This document shows positions 12,700-26,359 of a DNA stretch of 64,000 nucleotides, in pieces. The notes beneath the pieces are model-generated. The model saw only the letters and a list, made by a program, of their open reading frames with translations, did not search any database and was not told where the DNA came from. Source of the DNA: Diplolepis rosae (Eukaryota > Arthropoda > Insecta > Hymenoptera > Diplolepididae); the NCBI GenBank assembly GCA_030998225.1, contig JAPYXD010000308.1:9558001-9622000 (forward strand), given 5' to 3'. Both the position numbers and the translations under genes were made by a program. Each line of letters begins with the position of its first letter. The stretch's first letter is position 1.

Positions 12700-14750
12700 C
12701 TACTAAATATAATTTTCAAAATGACGAGATCTCTAAAATATGTACTAGGTATAAAAAATGTTCAGTTCTCAGCTTAAGTTCCCTGAGGAAGATGGTTTTG
12801 AAGCACCTGGACTACTAGATATAATTTTCAATATGACGAGACCTCTACAACATCTCCTAGGTATCTTAAATTTCAGTTCTCAGCTTAAGTTCCCTGAGGA
12901 AGATATATTTTAGGTAATTGGACTAGTAAATATAATTTTTAAAATGACTGGAACACTGAAATACCATTCGGATATCTTAAATTTTAGTTCTCAGCATAAC
13001 TTCCCTGAGGAAAATGTATTTAGGTACTTGGACTACTAAATATAATTCTTAAAATGACGAGATCTCTAAAATATGTACAAGGTATCATAAATTTCAGTTC
13101 TCAGCTTAAGTTCCCTGAGTAAGATGGTTTTTAAGCACATGGACTACTAGATATAATTTACAAAATGACGGGATCTCTAAAACATAATCCAGGTATCCTT
13201 AATTTCAGTTCTCAGCTTAAGTTCCCTGAGGAAGATGTTTTTTAAGCATCTGGACTACTAAATATAATTTTCAAAATGACGAGATCTCTAAAATATGTAC
13301 TAGGTATAAAAAATTTTCAGTTCTCAGCTTAAGTTCCCTGAGGAAGATGGTTTTTAAGCACCTGGACTACTAGATATAATTTTCAAAATGTCGAGATCTC
13401 TAAAATATGTACTAGGTATCATAAATTTCAGTTCTCAGCTTAAGTTCCCTGAGGAAGATGGTTTTTAAGCACCTGGACTACTAGATATAATTTTTAAAAT
13501 GACGAGATCTCTAAAATATGTACTAGGTATCATAAATTTCAGTTCTCAGCTTAAGTTCCCTGAGTAAGATGGTTTTTAAGCACATGGACTACTAGATATA
13601 ATTTACAAAATGACGGGATCTCTAAAACATAATCCAGGTATCCTTAATTTCAGTTCTCAGCTTAAGTTCCCTGAGGAAGATGTTTTTTAAGCATCTGGAC
13701 TACTAAATATAATTTTCAAAATGACGAGATCTCTAAAATATGTACTAGGTATAAAAAATTTTCAGTTCTCAGCTTAAGTTCCCTGAGGAAGATGGTTTTT
13801 AAGCACCTGGACTACTAGATATAATTTTTAAAATGACGAGATCTCTAAAATATGTACTAGGTATCATAAATTTCAGTTCTCAGCTTAAGTTCCCTGAGGA
13901 AGATGTTTTTTAAGCACCTGGACTACTAAATATAATTCTCAAAATGACGATATCTCTAAAATATGTACTAGGTATCTTAATTATCAGTTCTCAGCTTAAG
14001 TTCCCTGAGGAAGATGGTTTTTAAGCACCTGGAATACTAGATATAATTTTCAAAATGACGGTGTCTCTAAAACATAATCCAGGTATCCTTAATTTCAGTT
14101 CTCAGCTTAAGTTCCCTGAGGAAGATGTTTTTTAAGCACCTGGACTACTAAATATAATTTTTTAAATGACGAGATCTCTAAAATATGTACTAGGAATCAT
14201 AAATTTCAGTTCTCGGCTTAAGTTCCCTGAGGAAGATGTATTTTAGGCACCTGGACTACTAGATATAATTTTTAGAATCACTGGACCACTGAAATACCAT
14301 TCGGATATCTTAAATTTTAGTTCTCAGCATAACTTCCCTGAGGAAAATGTATTTAGGTACTTGGACTACTAAATATAATTCTTAAAATGACGAGATCTCT
14401 AAAATATGTACAAGGTATCATAAATTTCAGTTCTCAGCTTAAGTTCCCTGAGGAAGATGGTTTTTAAGCACCTGGACTACTACATATAATTTTTAAAATG
14501 ACGAGATCTGTAAAATATGTACTAGGTATCAAAAATTTAAGTTCTCGGCTTAAGATCCCTGAGGAAGATGTATTTTAGGCACCTGGACTACTAGATATAT
14601 TTTTTAGACTCACTGGACCACTGAAATACCATTCGGATATCTTAAATTTTAGTTCTCAGATTAAGTTCCCTGAGGAAGATGTATTTTAGGTACTTCGACT
14701 ACTAAATATAATTTTCACAATGACGAGATCTCTAAAATATGTACTAGGTA
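12700..14750 (+). repeat. Satellite stretch with a short local tandem block
   Basis: Within this stretch a monomer reading gtaagatggtttttaagcac then atggactac, followed by aatttacaaaatgacggg, appears at 13119 and 13564, 445 bp (4 units) apart, each followed by the aagcatctggac and class D units. The same run of monomers recurs near 24.9, 31.8, 34.9 and 58.35 kb. The stretch begins and ends with the tataaaaaatgttcag subtype (12751 and 14750, 18 units apart). There is no gene. Confidence 0.8.
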
Positions 14751-15900
14751 TAAAAAATGTTCAGTTCTCAGCTTAAGTTCCCTGAGGAAGATGGTTTTTA
14801 AGCACCTGGACTACTAGATATAATTTTTAAAATGACGAGATCTCTAAAATATGTACTAGGTATCATAAATTTCAGTTCTCAGCTTAAGTTCCCTGAGGAA
14901 GATGTATTTTAGGTACTTGGACTACTAAATAAAATTTTTTAAATGACGAGATCTCTAAAATATGTACTAGGTATCTTAATTATCAGTTCTCAGCTTAAGT
15001 TCGCTGAGGAAGATGTATTTTAGGTACTTGGACTACTAAATATAATTTTTTAAATGACGAGAACTCTAAAATATGTACTAGGTATCTTAATTATCAGTTC
15101 TCAGCTTAAGTTCCCTGAGGAAGATGGTTTTTAAGCACCTGGAATACTAGATATAATTTTCAAAATGACGGTGTCTCTAAAACATAATCCAGGTATCCTT
15201 AATTTCAGTTCTCAGCTTAAGTTCCCTGAGGAAGATGTTTTTTAAGCACCTGGACTACTAAATATAATTTTTTAAATGACGAGATCTCTAAAATATGTAC
15301 TAGGAATCATAAATTTCAGTTCTCGGCTTAAGTTCCCTGAGGAAGATGTATTTTAAGCACCTGGACTACTAGATATAATTTTTAGAATCACTGGACCACT
15401 GAAATACCATTCGGATATCTTAAATTTTAGTTCTCAGATTAAGTTCCCTGAGGAAGATGTATTTTAGGTACTTGGACTACTAAATATAATTTTCAAAATG
15501 ACGAGATCTCTAAAATATGTACTAGGTATAAAAAATGTTCAGTTCTCAGCTTAAGTTCCCTGAGGAAGATGGTTTTTAAGCACCTGGACTACTAGATATA
15601 ATTTTTAAAATGACGAGATCTCTAAAATATGTACTAGGTATCATAAATTTCAGTTCTCAGCTTAAGTTCCCTGAGGAAGATGTATTTTAGGTACTTGGAC
15701 TAGTAAATATAATTTTTAAAATGACTGGATCACTGAAATACCATTCGAATATCTTAAATTTTAGTTCTCAGCATAACTTCCCTGAGGAAGATGTTTTTTA
15801 AGCACCTGGACTACTAAATATAATTTGTAAAATGACGAGATCTCTAAAATATAATCCAGGTATCCTTAATTTCAGTTCTCAGCTTAAGTTCCCTGAGGAA
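14750..15900 (+). repeat. 7-monomer duplicated block, first occurrence
   Basis: The tataaaaaatgttcag marker sits at 14750 and 15528, exactly 778 bp (7 units) apart. The same pair recurs at 20972 and 21750, also 778 bp apart, so the whole block is copied at an offset of 6,222 bp (56 units). A gagaactctaaa variant (about 15.06 kb) and a ggactagtaaat class C unit at the 3' end are shared. Confidence 0.83.
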
Positions 15901-18900
15901 GATGTTTTTTAAGCACCTGGACTACTAGATATAATTTTCAAAATGACGAGATCTCTAAAATATGTACTAGGTATCATAAATTTCAGTTCTCAGCTTAAGT
16001 TCCCTGAGGAAGATGGTTTTTAAGCACCTGGACTACTAAATATAATTTTTTAAATGACAAGATCTCTAAAATATGTACTAGGTATCATAAATTTCAGTTC
16101 TCAGCTTAAGTTCCCTGAGTAAGATGGTTTTTAAGCACATGGACTACTAGATATAATTTACAAAATGACGGGATCTCTAAAACATAATCCAGGTATCCTT
16201 AATTTCAGTTCTCAGCTTAAGTTCCCTGAGGAAGATGTTTTTTAAGCAACTGGACTACTAAATATAATTTTAAAAATGACGAGATCTCTAAAATATGTAC
16301 TATGTATAAAAAATTTTCAGTTCTCAGCTTAAGTTCCCTGAGGAAGATGGTTTTTAAGCAACTGGACTACTAGATATAATTTTTAAAATGACGAGATCTC
16401 TAAAATATGTACTAGGTATCATAAATTTCAGTTCTCAGCTTAAGTTCCCTGAGGAAGATGTTTTTTAAGCACCTGGACTACTAAATATAATTTTTAAAAT
16501 GACGAGATCTCTAAAATATGTACTAGGTATCTTAATTATCAGTTCTCAGCTTAAGTTCCCTGAGGAAGATGGTTTTTAAGCACCTGGAATACTAGATATA
16601 ATTTTCAAAATGACGGTGTCTCTAAAACATAATCCAGGTATCCTTAATTTCAGTTCTCAGCTTAAGTTCCCTGAGGAAGATGTTTTTTAAGCACCTGGAC
16701 TACTAAATATAATTTTTTAAATGACGAGATCTCTAAAATATGTACTAGGTATCATAAATTTCAGTTCTCGGCTTAAGTTCCCTGAGGAAGATGTATTTTA
16801 GGCACCTGGACTACTAGATATAATTTTTAGAATCACTGGACCACTGAAATACCATTCGGATATCTTAAATTTTAGTTCTCAACATAACTTCCCTGAGGAA
16901 AATGTATTTTAGGTACTTGGACTACTAAATATAATTCTTAAAATGACGAGATCTCTAAAATATGTACTAGGTATCATAAATTTCAGTTCTCAGCTTAAGT
17001 TCCCTGAGGAAGATGGTTTTTAAGCACCTGGACTACTAGATATAATTTTTAAAATGACGAGATCTCTAAAATATGTACTAGGTATCATAAATTTCAGTTC
17101 TCGGCTTAAGTTCCCTGAGGAAGATGTATTTTAGGCACCTGGACTACTAGATATATTTTTTAGACTCACTGGACCACTGAAATACCATTCGGATATCTTA
17201 AATTTTAGTTCTCAGATTAAGTTCCCTGAGGAAGATGTATTTTAGGTACTTGGACTACTAAATATAATTTTCAAAATGACGAGATCTCTAAAATATGTAC
17301 TAGGTATAAAAAATGTTCAGTTCTCAGCTTAAGTTCCCTGAGGAAGATGGTTTTTAAGCACCTGGACTACTAGATATAATTTTTAAAATGACGAGATCTC
17401 TAAAATATGTACTAGGTATCATAAATTTCAGTTCTCAGCTTAAGTTCCCTGAGGAAGATGTATTTTAGGTACTTGGACTACTAAATAAAATTTTTTAAAT
17501 GACGAGATCTCTAAAATATGTACTAGGTATCTTAATTATCAGTTCTCAGCTTAAGTTCGCTGAGGAAGATGTATTTTAGGTACTTGGACTACTAAATATA
17601 ATTTTTTAAATGACGAGATCTCTAAAATATGTACTAGGTATCTTAATTATCAGTTCTCAGCTTAAGTTCCCTGAGGAAGATGGTTTTTAAGCACCTGGAC
17701 TACTAGATATAATTTTTAAAATGACGAGATCTCTAAAATATGTACTAGGTATCATAAATTTCAGTTCTCAGCTTAAGTTCCCTGAGGAAGATGTTTTTTA
17801 AGCACCTGGACTACTAGATATAATTTTCAAAATGACTAGATCTCTAAAATATGTACTAGGAATCATAAATTTCAGTTCTCGGCTTAAGTTCCCTGAGGAA
17901 GATGTATTTTAAGCACCTGGACTACTAGATATAACTTTTAGAATCACTGGACCACTGAAATACCATTCGGATATCTTAAATTTTAGTTCTCAGATTAAGT
18001 TCCCTGAGGAAGATGTATTTTTGGTACTTGGACTATTAAATATAATTTTTAAAATGACTGGACCACTGAAATACCATTCGGATATCTTAAATTTTAGTTC
18101 TCAGCATAACTTCCCTGAGGAAAATGTTTTTTAAGCACCTGGACTACTAAATATAATTTTTAAATGACGAGATCTCTAAAACATAATCCAGGTATCCTTA
18201 ATTTCAGTTCTCAGCTTAAGTTCCCTGAGGAAGATGTTTTTTAAGCACCTGGACTACTAAATATAATTTTTTAAATGACGAGATCTCTAAAATATGTACT
18301 AGGAATCATAAATTTCAGTTCTCGGCTTAAGTTCCCTGAGGAAGATGTATTTTAAGCACCTGGACTACTAGATATAATTTTTAGAATGACTGGACCACTG
18401 AAATACCATTCGGATATCTTAAATTTTAGTTCTCAGCTTAAGTTCCCTGAGGAAGATATATTTTAGGTACTTGGACTACTAAATATAATTTTTAAAATGA
18501 CGAGATCTCTAGAATATGTACTAGGTATCAAAAATTTTCAGTTCTCAGCTTAAGTTCCCTGAGGAAGATGGTTTTTAAGCACCTGGACTACTAGATATAA
18601 TTTTTAGAATGACTGGACCACTGAAATACCATTCGGATATCTTAAATTTTAGTTCTCAGCTTAAGTTCCCTGAGGAAGATGTTTTTTAAGCACCTGGACT
18701 ACTAAATATAATTTTTAAAATGACGAGATCTCTAAAATATGTACTAGGTATCATAAATTTCAGTTCTCGGCTTAAGATCCCTGAGGAAGATGTATTTTAG
18801 GCACCTGGACTACTAGATATATTTTTTATACTCACTGGACCACTGAAATACCATTCGGATATCTTAAATTTTAGTTCTCAGCTTAAGTTCCCTGAGGAAG

Positions 18901-20330
18901 ATGTATTTTAGGTACTTGGACTACTAAATATAATTTTTTAAATGACGAGATCTCTAAAATATGTACTAGGTATCTTAATTTTCAGTTCTCAGCTTAAGTT
19001 CCCTGAGGAAGATGTATTTTAGGTACTTGGACTACTAAATATAATTTTTTAAATGACGAGATCTCTAAAATATGTACTAGGTATCTTAATTATCAGTTCT
19101 CAGCTTAAGTTCCCTGAGGAAGATGGTTTTTAAGCACCTGGACTACTAGATATAATTTTCAAAATGACGGTGTCTCTAAAACATAATCCAGGTATCCTTA
19201 ATTTCAGTTCTCAGCTTAAGTTCCCTGAGGAAGATGTTTTTTAAGCACCTGGACTACTAAATATAATTTTTTAAATGACGAGATCTCTAAAATATGTACT
19301 AGGAATCATAAATTTCAGTTCTCGGCTTAAGTTCCCTGAGGAAGATGTATTTTAAGCACCTGGACTACTAGATATAATTTTTAGAATCACTGGACCACTG
19401 AAATACCATTCGGATATCTTAAATTTTAGTTCTCAGATTAAGTTCCCTGAGGAAGATGTATTTTAGGTACTTGGACTACTAAATATAATTTTCAAAATGA
19501 CGAGATCTCTAAAATATGTACTAGGTATAAAAAATGTTCAGTTCTCAACTTAAGTTCCCTGAGCAAGATGGTTTTTAAGCACCTGGACTACTAGATATAA
19601 TTTTTAAAATGACGAGATCTCTAAAATATGTACTAGGTATCTTAAATTTTAGTTCTCAGCTTAAGTTCCCTGAGGAAGATATATTTTAGGTACTTGGACT
19701 ACTAAATATAATTTTTAAAATGACTGGACCACTGAAATACCACTGGGATATCTTAAATTTTAGTTCTCAGTTTAAGTTCCCTGAGGAAGATGTATTTAGG
19801 TACTTAGACTACTAAATATAATTCTTAAAATGACGAGATCTCTAAAATATGTACTAGGTATCATAAATTTCAGTTCTCAGCTTAAGTTCCCTGAGTAAGA
19901 TGGTTTTTAAGCACATGGACTACTAGATATAATTTACAAAATGACGGGATCTCTAAAACATAATCCAGACATCCTTAATTTCAGTTCTCAGCTTAAGTTC
20001 CCTGAGGAAGATGTTTTTTAAGCATCTGGACTACTAAATATAATTTTCAAAATGACGAGATCTCTAAAATATGTACTAGGTATAAAAAATTTTCAGTTCT
20101 CAGCTTAAGTTCCCTGAGGAAGATGGTTTTTAAGCACCTGGACTACTAGATATAATTTTCAAAATGTCGAGATCTCTAAAATATGTACTAGGTATCATAA
20201 ATTTCAGTTCTCAGCTTAAGTTCCCTGAGGAAGATGGTTTTTAAGCACCTGGACTACTAAATATAATTTTTAAAATGACGAGATCTCTAAAATATGTACT
20301 AGGTATCATAAATTTCAGTTCTCAGCTTAA
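15900..20330 (+). repeat. Satellite patchwork, 16- and 20-monomer marker spacing
   Basis: The tataaaaaatgttcag marker occurs at 17306 and 19527 (2,221 bp, 20 units), and 17306 is 1,778 bp (16 units) after 15528. The gacggtgtctc class B subtype appears near 16.6 and 19.17 kb. Neighbour order is partly shared with 14-15.9 kb and 20.3-22 kb, showing repeated unequal exchange. There is no gene or foreign sequence. Confidence 0.78.
18991..19101 (+). repeat. Representative class E monomer (111 bp, cttaattatcag type)
   Basis: Class E has the class A front but ends gtatcttaattatcagttct or gtatcttaattttcagttct. It is usually preceded by gtattttaggtacttggac and a run of tttttt before aaatgacgag. A derived copy reading cgtactaggtatattaatt followed by cagttgtcag occurs near 24.19, 27.19, 37.19, 60.18 and 63.07 kb and tracks the larger duplications. 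Confidence 0.88.
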
Positions 20331-20333
20331 GTT

Positions 20334-22120
20334 CCCTCAGTAAGATGGTTTTTAAGCACATGGACTACTAGATATAATTTACAAAATGACGGGATCTCTA
20401 AAACATAATCCAGGTATCCTTAATTTCAGTCCTCAGCTTAAGTTCCCTGAGGAAGATGTTTTATAAGCACCTGGACTACTAAATATAATTTTCAAAATGA
20501 CGAGATCTCTAAAATATGTACTAAGTATAAAAAATTTTCAGCTCTCAGCTTAAGTTCCCTGAGGAAGATGGTTTTTAAGCACCTGGACTACTAGATATAA
20601 TTTTTAAAATGACGAGATCTCTAAAATATGTACTAGGTATCATAAATTTCAGTTCTCAGCTTAAGTTCCCTGAGGAAGATGTTTTTTAAGCACCTGGACT
20701 ACTAAATATAATTTTCAAAATGACAAGATCTCTAAAATATGTACTAGGAATCATAAATTTCAGTTCTCGGCTTAAGTTCCCTGAGGAAGATGTATTTTAG
20801 GCACCTGGACTACTAGATATAATTTTTAGAATCACTGGACCACTGAAATACCATTCGGATATCTTAAATTTTAGTTCTCAGATTAAGTTCCCTGAGGAAG
20901 ATGTATTTTAGGTACTTGGACTACTAAATATAATTTTCAAAATGACGAGATCTCTAAAATATGTACTAGGTATAAAAAATGTTCAGTTCTCAGCTTAAGT
21001 TCCCTGAGGAAGATGGTTTTTAAGCACCTGGACTACTAGATATAATTTTTAAAATGACGAGATCTCTAAAATATGTACTAGGTATCATAAATTTCAGTTC
21101 TCAGCTTAAGTTCCCTGAGGAAGATGTATTTTAGGTACTTGGACTACTAAATATAATTTTTTAAATGACGAGAACTCTAAAATATGTACTAGGTATCTTA
21201 ATTATCAGTTCTCAGCTTAAGTTCGCTGAGGAAGATGTATTTTAGGTACTTGGACTACTAAATATAATTTTTTAAATGACGAGAACTCTAAAATATGTAC
21301 TAGGTATCTTAATTATCAGTTCTCAGCTTAAGTTCCCTGAGGAAGATGGTTTTTAAGCACCTGGAATACTAGATATAATTTTCAAAATGACGGTGTCTCT
21401 AAAACATAATCCAGGTATCCTTAATTTCAGTTCTCAGCTTAAGTTCCCTGAGGAAGATGTTTTTTAAGCACCTGGACTACTAAATATAATTTTTTAAATG
21501 ACGAGATCTCTAAAATATGTACTAGGAATCATAAATTTCAGTTCTCGGCTTAAGTTCCCTGAGGAAGATGGTTTTTAAGCACCTGGACTACTAGATATAA
21601 TTTTTAGAATCACTGGACCACTGAAATACCATTCGGATATCTTAAATTTTAGTTCTCAGATTAAGTTCCCTGAGGAAGATGTATTTTAGGTACTTGGACT
21701 ACTAAATATAATTTTCAAAATGACGAGATCTCTAAAATATGTACTAGGTATAAAAAATGTTCAGTTCTCAGCTTAAGTTCCCTGAGGAAGATGGTTTTTA
21801 AGCACCTGGACTACTAGATATAATTTTTAAAATGACGAGATCTCTAAAATATGTACTAGGTATCATAAATTTCAGTTCTCAGCTTAAGTTCCCTGAGGAA
21901 GATGTATTTTAGGTACTTGGACTAGTAAATATAAATTTTAAAATGACTGGACCACTAAAATACAATTCGGATATCTTAAATTTTAGTTATCAGCATAACT
22001 TCCCTGAGGAAAATGTATTTTAGGTACTTGGACTACTAAATATAATTTTTTAAATGACGAGATCTCTAAAATATAATCCAGGTATCCTTAATTTCAGTTC
22101 TCAGCTTAAGTTCCCTGAGG
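20334..22120 (+). repeat. Segment duplicated at about 30.2-31.7 kb, containing a copied 7-mer block
   Basis: The rare ccctcag variant (20334 and 30227) and gtactaagtataaaaaattt (20518 and 30411) both give an offset of exactly 9,893 bp (89 units). Colinearity holds to about 21.3 kb, then the downstream copy lacks two monomers and colinearity resumes to about 22 kb. The part from 20972 also carries the 778 bp marker pair shared with 14750-15528. Confidence 0.83.
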
Positions 22121-23470
22121 AAGATGTTTTTTAAGCACCTGGACTACTAAATATAATTTTTAAAATGACGAGATCTCTAAAATATGTACTAGGAATCATA
22201 AATTTCAGTTCTCGGCTTAAGTTCCCTGAGGAAGATGTATTTTAAGCACCTGGACTACTAGATATAATTTTTAGAATGACTGGACCACTGAAATACCATT
22301 CGGATATCTTAAATTTTAGTTCTCAGCTAAAGTTCCATGAGGAAGATGTATATTAGGTACTTGGACTACTAAATATAATTTTCAAAATGACGAGATCTCT
22401 AAAATATGTACTAGGTATAAAAAATTTTCAGTTCTCAGCTTAAGTTCCCTGAGGAAGATGGTTTTTAAGCACCTGGACTACTAGATATAATTTTCAAAAT
22501 GTCGAGATCTCTAAAATATGTACTAGGTATCATAAATTTCAGTTCTCAGCTTAAGTTCCCTGAGGAAGATGGTTTTTAAGCACCTGGACTACTAGATATA
22601 ATTTTCAAAATGACAAGATCTCTAAAATATGTACTAGGTATCATAAATTTCAGTTCTCAGCTTAAGTTCCCTGAGTAAGATGGGTTTGCAGCACCTGGAC
22701 TACTAGATATAATTTTCAAAATGACGGGATCTCTAAAACATAATCCAGGTATCCTTAATTTCAGTTCTCAGCTTAAGTTCCCTGAGGAAGATGTTTTTTA
22801 AGCACCTGGACTACTAGATATAATTTTAATAATGACGGGAACTCTAAAATAAGTACTAGGTATCTTAATTATCATTTCTCCGCTTAAGTTCCCTGAGGAA
22901 GATGTTTTTTAAGCACCTGGACTACTAGATATAATTTTCAAAATGACGGGATCTCTAAAATATAGTCCAGGTATCCTTAATTTTCAGTTCTCAGCTTAAG
23001 TTCCCTGAGGAAGATGGTTTTTAAGCACCTGGACTACTACATATAATTTTTAAAATGACGAGATCTCTAAAATATGTACCAGGTTTCATAAATTTCAGTT
23101 CTCGGCTTAAGTTCCCTGAGGAAGATGTATTTTAGGCCCCTGGACTACTAGATATAATTTTTAGAATGACTGGACCACTGAAATACCATTCGGATATCTT
23201 AAATTTTATTTCTCAGCTTAAGTTCCCTGAGGAAGATGTATTTAGGTACTTGGACTACTAAATATAATTCTTAAAATGACGAGATCTCTAAAATATGTAC
23301 TAGGTATCATAAATTTGAGTTCTCAGCTTAAGTTCCCTGAGTAAGATGGGTTTGAAGCACCTGGACTACTAGATATAATTTTCAAAATGACGGGATCTCT
23401 AAAATATAATCCAGGTATCATTAATTTCACTTCTCAGCTTAGGTTCCCTGAGGAAGATGTTTTATAAGCA

Positions 23471-23690
23471 CCTGGAGTACTAAATATAATTTTCAAAATG
23501 ACGAGATCTCTAAAATATGTACTAGGTATAAAAAATTTTCAGTTCTCAACTTAAGTTCCCTGAGGAAGATGGTTTTTAAGCACCTGGACTACTAGATATA
23601 ATTTTTAAAATGACGAGATCTCTAAAATATGTACTAGGTATCATAAATTTCAGTTCTCGGCTTAAGTTCCCTGAGGAAGAAATTTTTTAA
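23471..23690 (+). repeat. cctggagtac / aattttttaa marker cassette, copy 1
   Basis: A monomer with cctggagtac is followed 210 bp later by a monomer with gaagaaattttttaa. The identical 210 bp spacing occurs in four copies, at 23471, 26140, 33030 and 36031, so they descend from one segment by duplication at offsets of 2,669, 6,890 and 3,001 bp. Confidence 0.88.
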
Positions 23691-24853
23691 GCACCTGGAC
23701 TACTAAATATAATTTTCAAAATGACAAGATCTTTAAAATATGTACTAGGTATAAAAAATTTTCAGTTCTCAGCTTAAGTTCCCTGAGGAAGATGGTTTTT
23801 AAGCACCTGGACTACTAGATATAATTTTTAAATTGACCAGATCTCTAAAATATGTACTAGGTATCATAAATTTCAGTTCTCAGCTTAAGTTCCCTGAGGA
23901 AGATGTATTTTAGGTACTTGGACTAGTAAATATAATTTTTAAAATGACTGGACCACTGAAATACGATTCGAATATCTTAAATTTTAGTTCTCAGCATAAC
24001 TTCCCTGAGGAAAATGTATTTTAGGTACTTGGACTACTAAATAAAATTTTTTAAATGACGAGATCTCTAAAATATGTACTAGGTATCTTAATTATCAGTT
24101 CTCAGCTTAAGTTCGCTGAGGAAGATGTATTTTAGGTACCTGGACTACTAAATATAATTTTTTAAATGACGAGATCTCTAAAATACGTACTAGGTATATT
24201 AATTATCAGTTGTCAGCTTAAGTTCCCTGAAGAAGATGGTTTTTAAGCACCTGGACTACTACATATAATTTTCGAAATGACGGGATCTGTAAAATATGTA
24301 CTAGGTATCATAAATTTCAGTTCTCGGCTTAAGTTCCCTGAGTATGATGGTTTTTAATCACCTGGACTACTGGATATAATTTTCAAAATGACGGGATCTC
24401 TAAAATATAGTACCAGGTATCCTTAATTTTCAGTTCTCAGCTTAAGTTCCCTGAGGAAGATGGTTTTTAAGCACCTGGACTACTAGATATAATTTTTAAA
24501 ATGACGAGATCTCTAAAATATGTACTAGGTATCATAAATTTCAGTTCTCAGCTTAAGTTCCCTGAGGAAGATGTATTTTAGGTACTTGGACTACTAAATA
24601 ACATTTTTTAAATGACGAGATCTCTAAAATATGTACTAGGAATCATAAATTTCAGTTCTCAGCTTAAGTTCCCTGAGGAAGATGTATTTTAGGAACTTGG
24701 ACTAGTAAATATAATTTTTAAAATGACTGGACCACTGAAATACCATTCGGATATCTTAAATTTTAGTTATCAGCATACCTCCCCTGAGTAAAATGTATTT
24801 AGGTACTTGGACTACTAAATATAATTCTTAAAATGACGAGATCTCTAAAATAT

Positions 24854-26350
24854 GTACAAGGTATCATAAATTTCAGTTCTCAGCTTAAGTTCCCTGAGTA
24901 AGATGGTTTTTAAGCACATGGACTACTAGATATAATTTACAAAATGACGGGATCTCTAAAACATAATCCAGGTATCCTTAATTTCAGTTCTCAGCTTAAG
25001 TTCCCTGAGGAAGATGTTTTTTAAGCATCTGGACTACTAAATATAATTTTCAAAATGACGAGATCTCTAAAATATGTACTAGGTATAAAAAATTTTCAGT
25101 TCTCAGCTTAAGTTCCCTGAGGAAGATGGTTTTTAAGCACCTGGACTACTAGATATAATTTTCAAAATGTCGAGATCTCTAAAATATGTACTAGGTATCA
25201 TAAATTTCAGTTCTCAGCTTAAGTTCCCTGAGGAAGATGGTTTTTAAGCACCTGGACTACTAGATATAATTTTTAAAATGACGAGATCTCTAAAATATGT
25301 ACTAGGTATCATAAATTTCAGTTCTCAGCTTAAGTTCCCTGAGGAAGATGGTTTTTAAGCACCTGGACTACTAGATATAATTTTCAAAATGACGGGATCT
25401 CTAAAATATAATCCAGGTATCCTTAATTTCAGTTCTCAGCTTAAGTTCCCTGAGGAAGATGTTTTTTGAGCACCTGGACTACTAAATAACATTTTTTAAA
25501 TGACGAGATCTCTAAAATATGTACTAGGTATCTTAATTATCAGTTCTCAGCTTAAGTTCCCTGAGGAAGATGGATTTTAAGCACCTGGACTACTAGATAT
25601 AATTTTCAAAATGACGGGATCTCTAAAATATAGTCCAGGTATCCTTAATTTTCAGTTCTCAGCTTAAGTTCCCTGAGGAAGATGGTTTTTAAGCACCTGG
25701 ACTACTAAATATAATTTTTAAAATGACGAGATCTCTAAAATATGTACTAGGAATCATAAATTTCAGTTCTCGGCTTAAGTTCCCTGAGGAAGATGTATTT
25801 TAGGCACCTGGACTACTAGATATAATTTTTAGAATGACTGGACCACTGAAATACCATTCGGATATCTTAAATTTTAGTTCTCAGCTTAAGTTCCCTGAGG
25901 AAGATGTATTTAGGTACTTAGACTACTAACTATAATTCTTAAAATGACAAGATCTCTAAAATATGTACTAGGTATCATAAATTCTCAGTTCTCAGGTTAA
26001 GTTCCCTGAGTAAGATGGTTTTTAAGCACCCGGACTACTAGATATAGTTTTCAAAATGACGGGATCTCTAAAATATAATCCAGGTATCCTTAATTTCAGT
26101 TCTCAGCTTAAGTTCCCTGAGGAAGATGTTTTATAAGCACCTGGAGTACTAAATATAATTTTCAAAATGACGAGATCTCTAAAATATGTACTAGGTATAA
26201 AAAATTTTCAGTTCTCAACTTAAGTTCCCTGAGGAAGATGGTTTTTAAGCACCTGGACTACTAGATATAATTTTTAAAATGACGAGATCTCTAACATATG
26301 TACTAGGTATCATAAATTTCAGTTCTCAGCTTAAGTTCCCTGAGGAAGAA
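24854..26350 (+). repeat. Segmental duplication, copy at 24.9 kb
   Basis: Markers gtacaagg (24854 and 31745), tgtcgag (25168 and 32059), cctggagtac (26140 and 33030) and aattttttaa (26350 and 33240) all give an offset of 6,890-6,891 bp (62 units) to 31745-33240. A third copy starts at 34857. Individual monomers inside have changed class, but the order and spacing of markers are preserved. Confidence 0.85.
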
Positions 26351-26359
26351 ATTTTTTAA
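26140..26359 (+). repeat. cctggagtac / aattttttaa marker cassette, copy 2
   Basis: The two private variants lie 210 bp apart, as in the copies at 23471, 33030 and 36031. Here the second marker is followed by gtacctggac rather than gcacctggac, a change shared with copies 3 and 4 but not copy 1. Copies 2-4 are therefore closer to each other. Confidence 0.86.
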
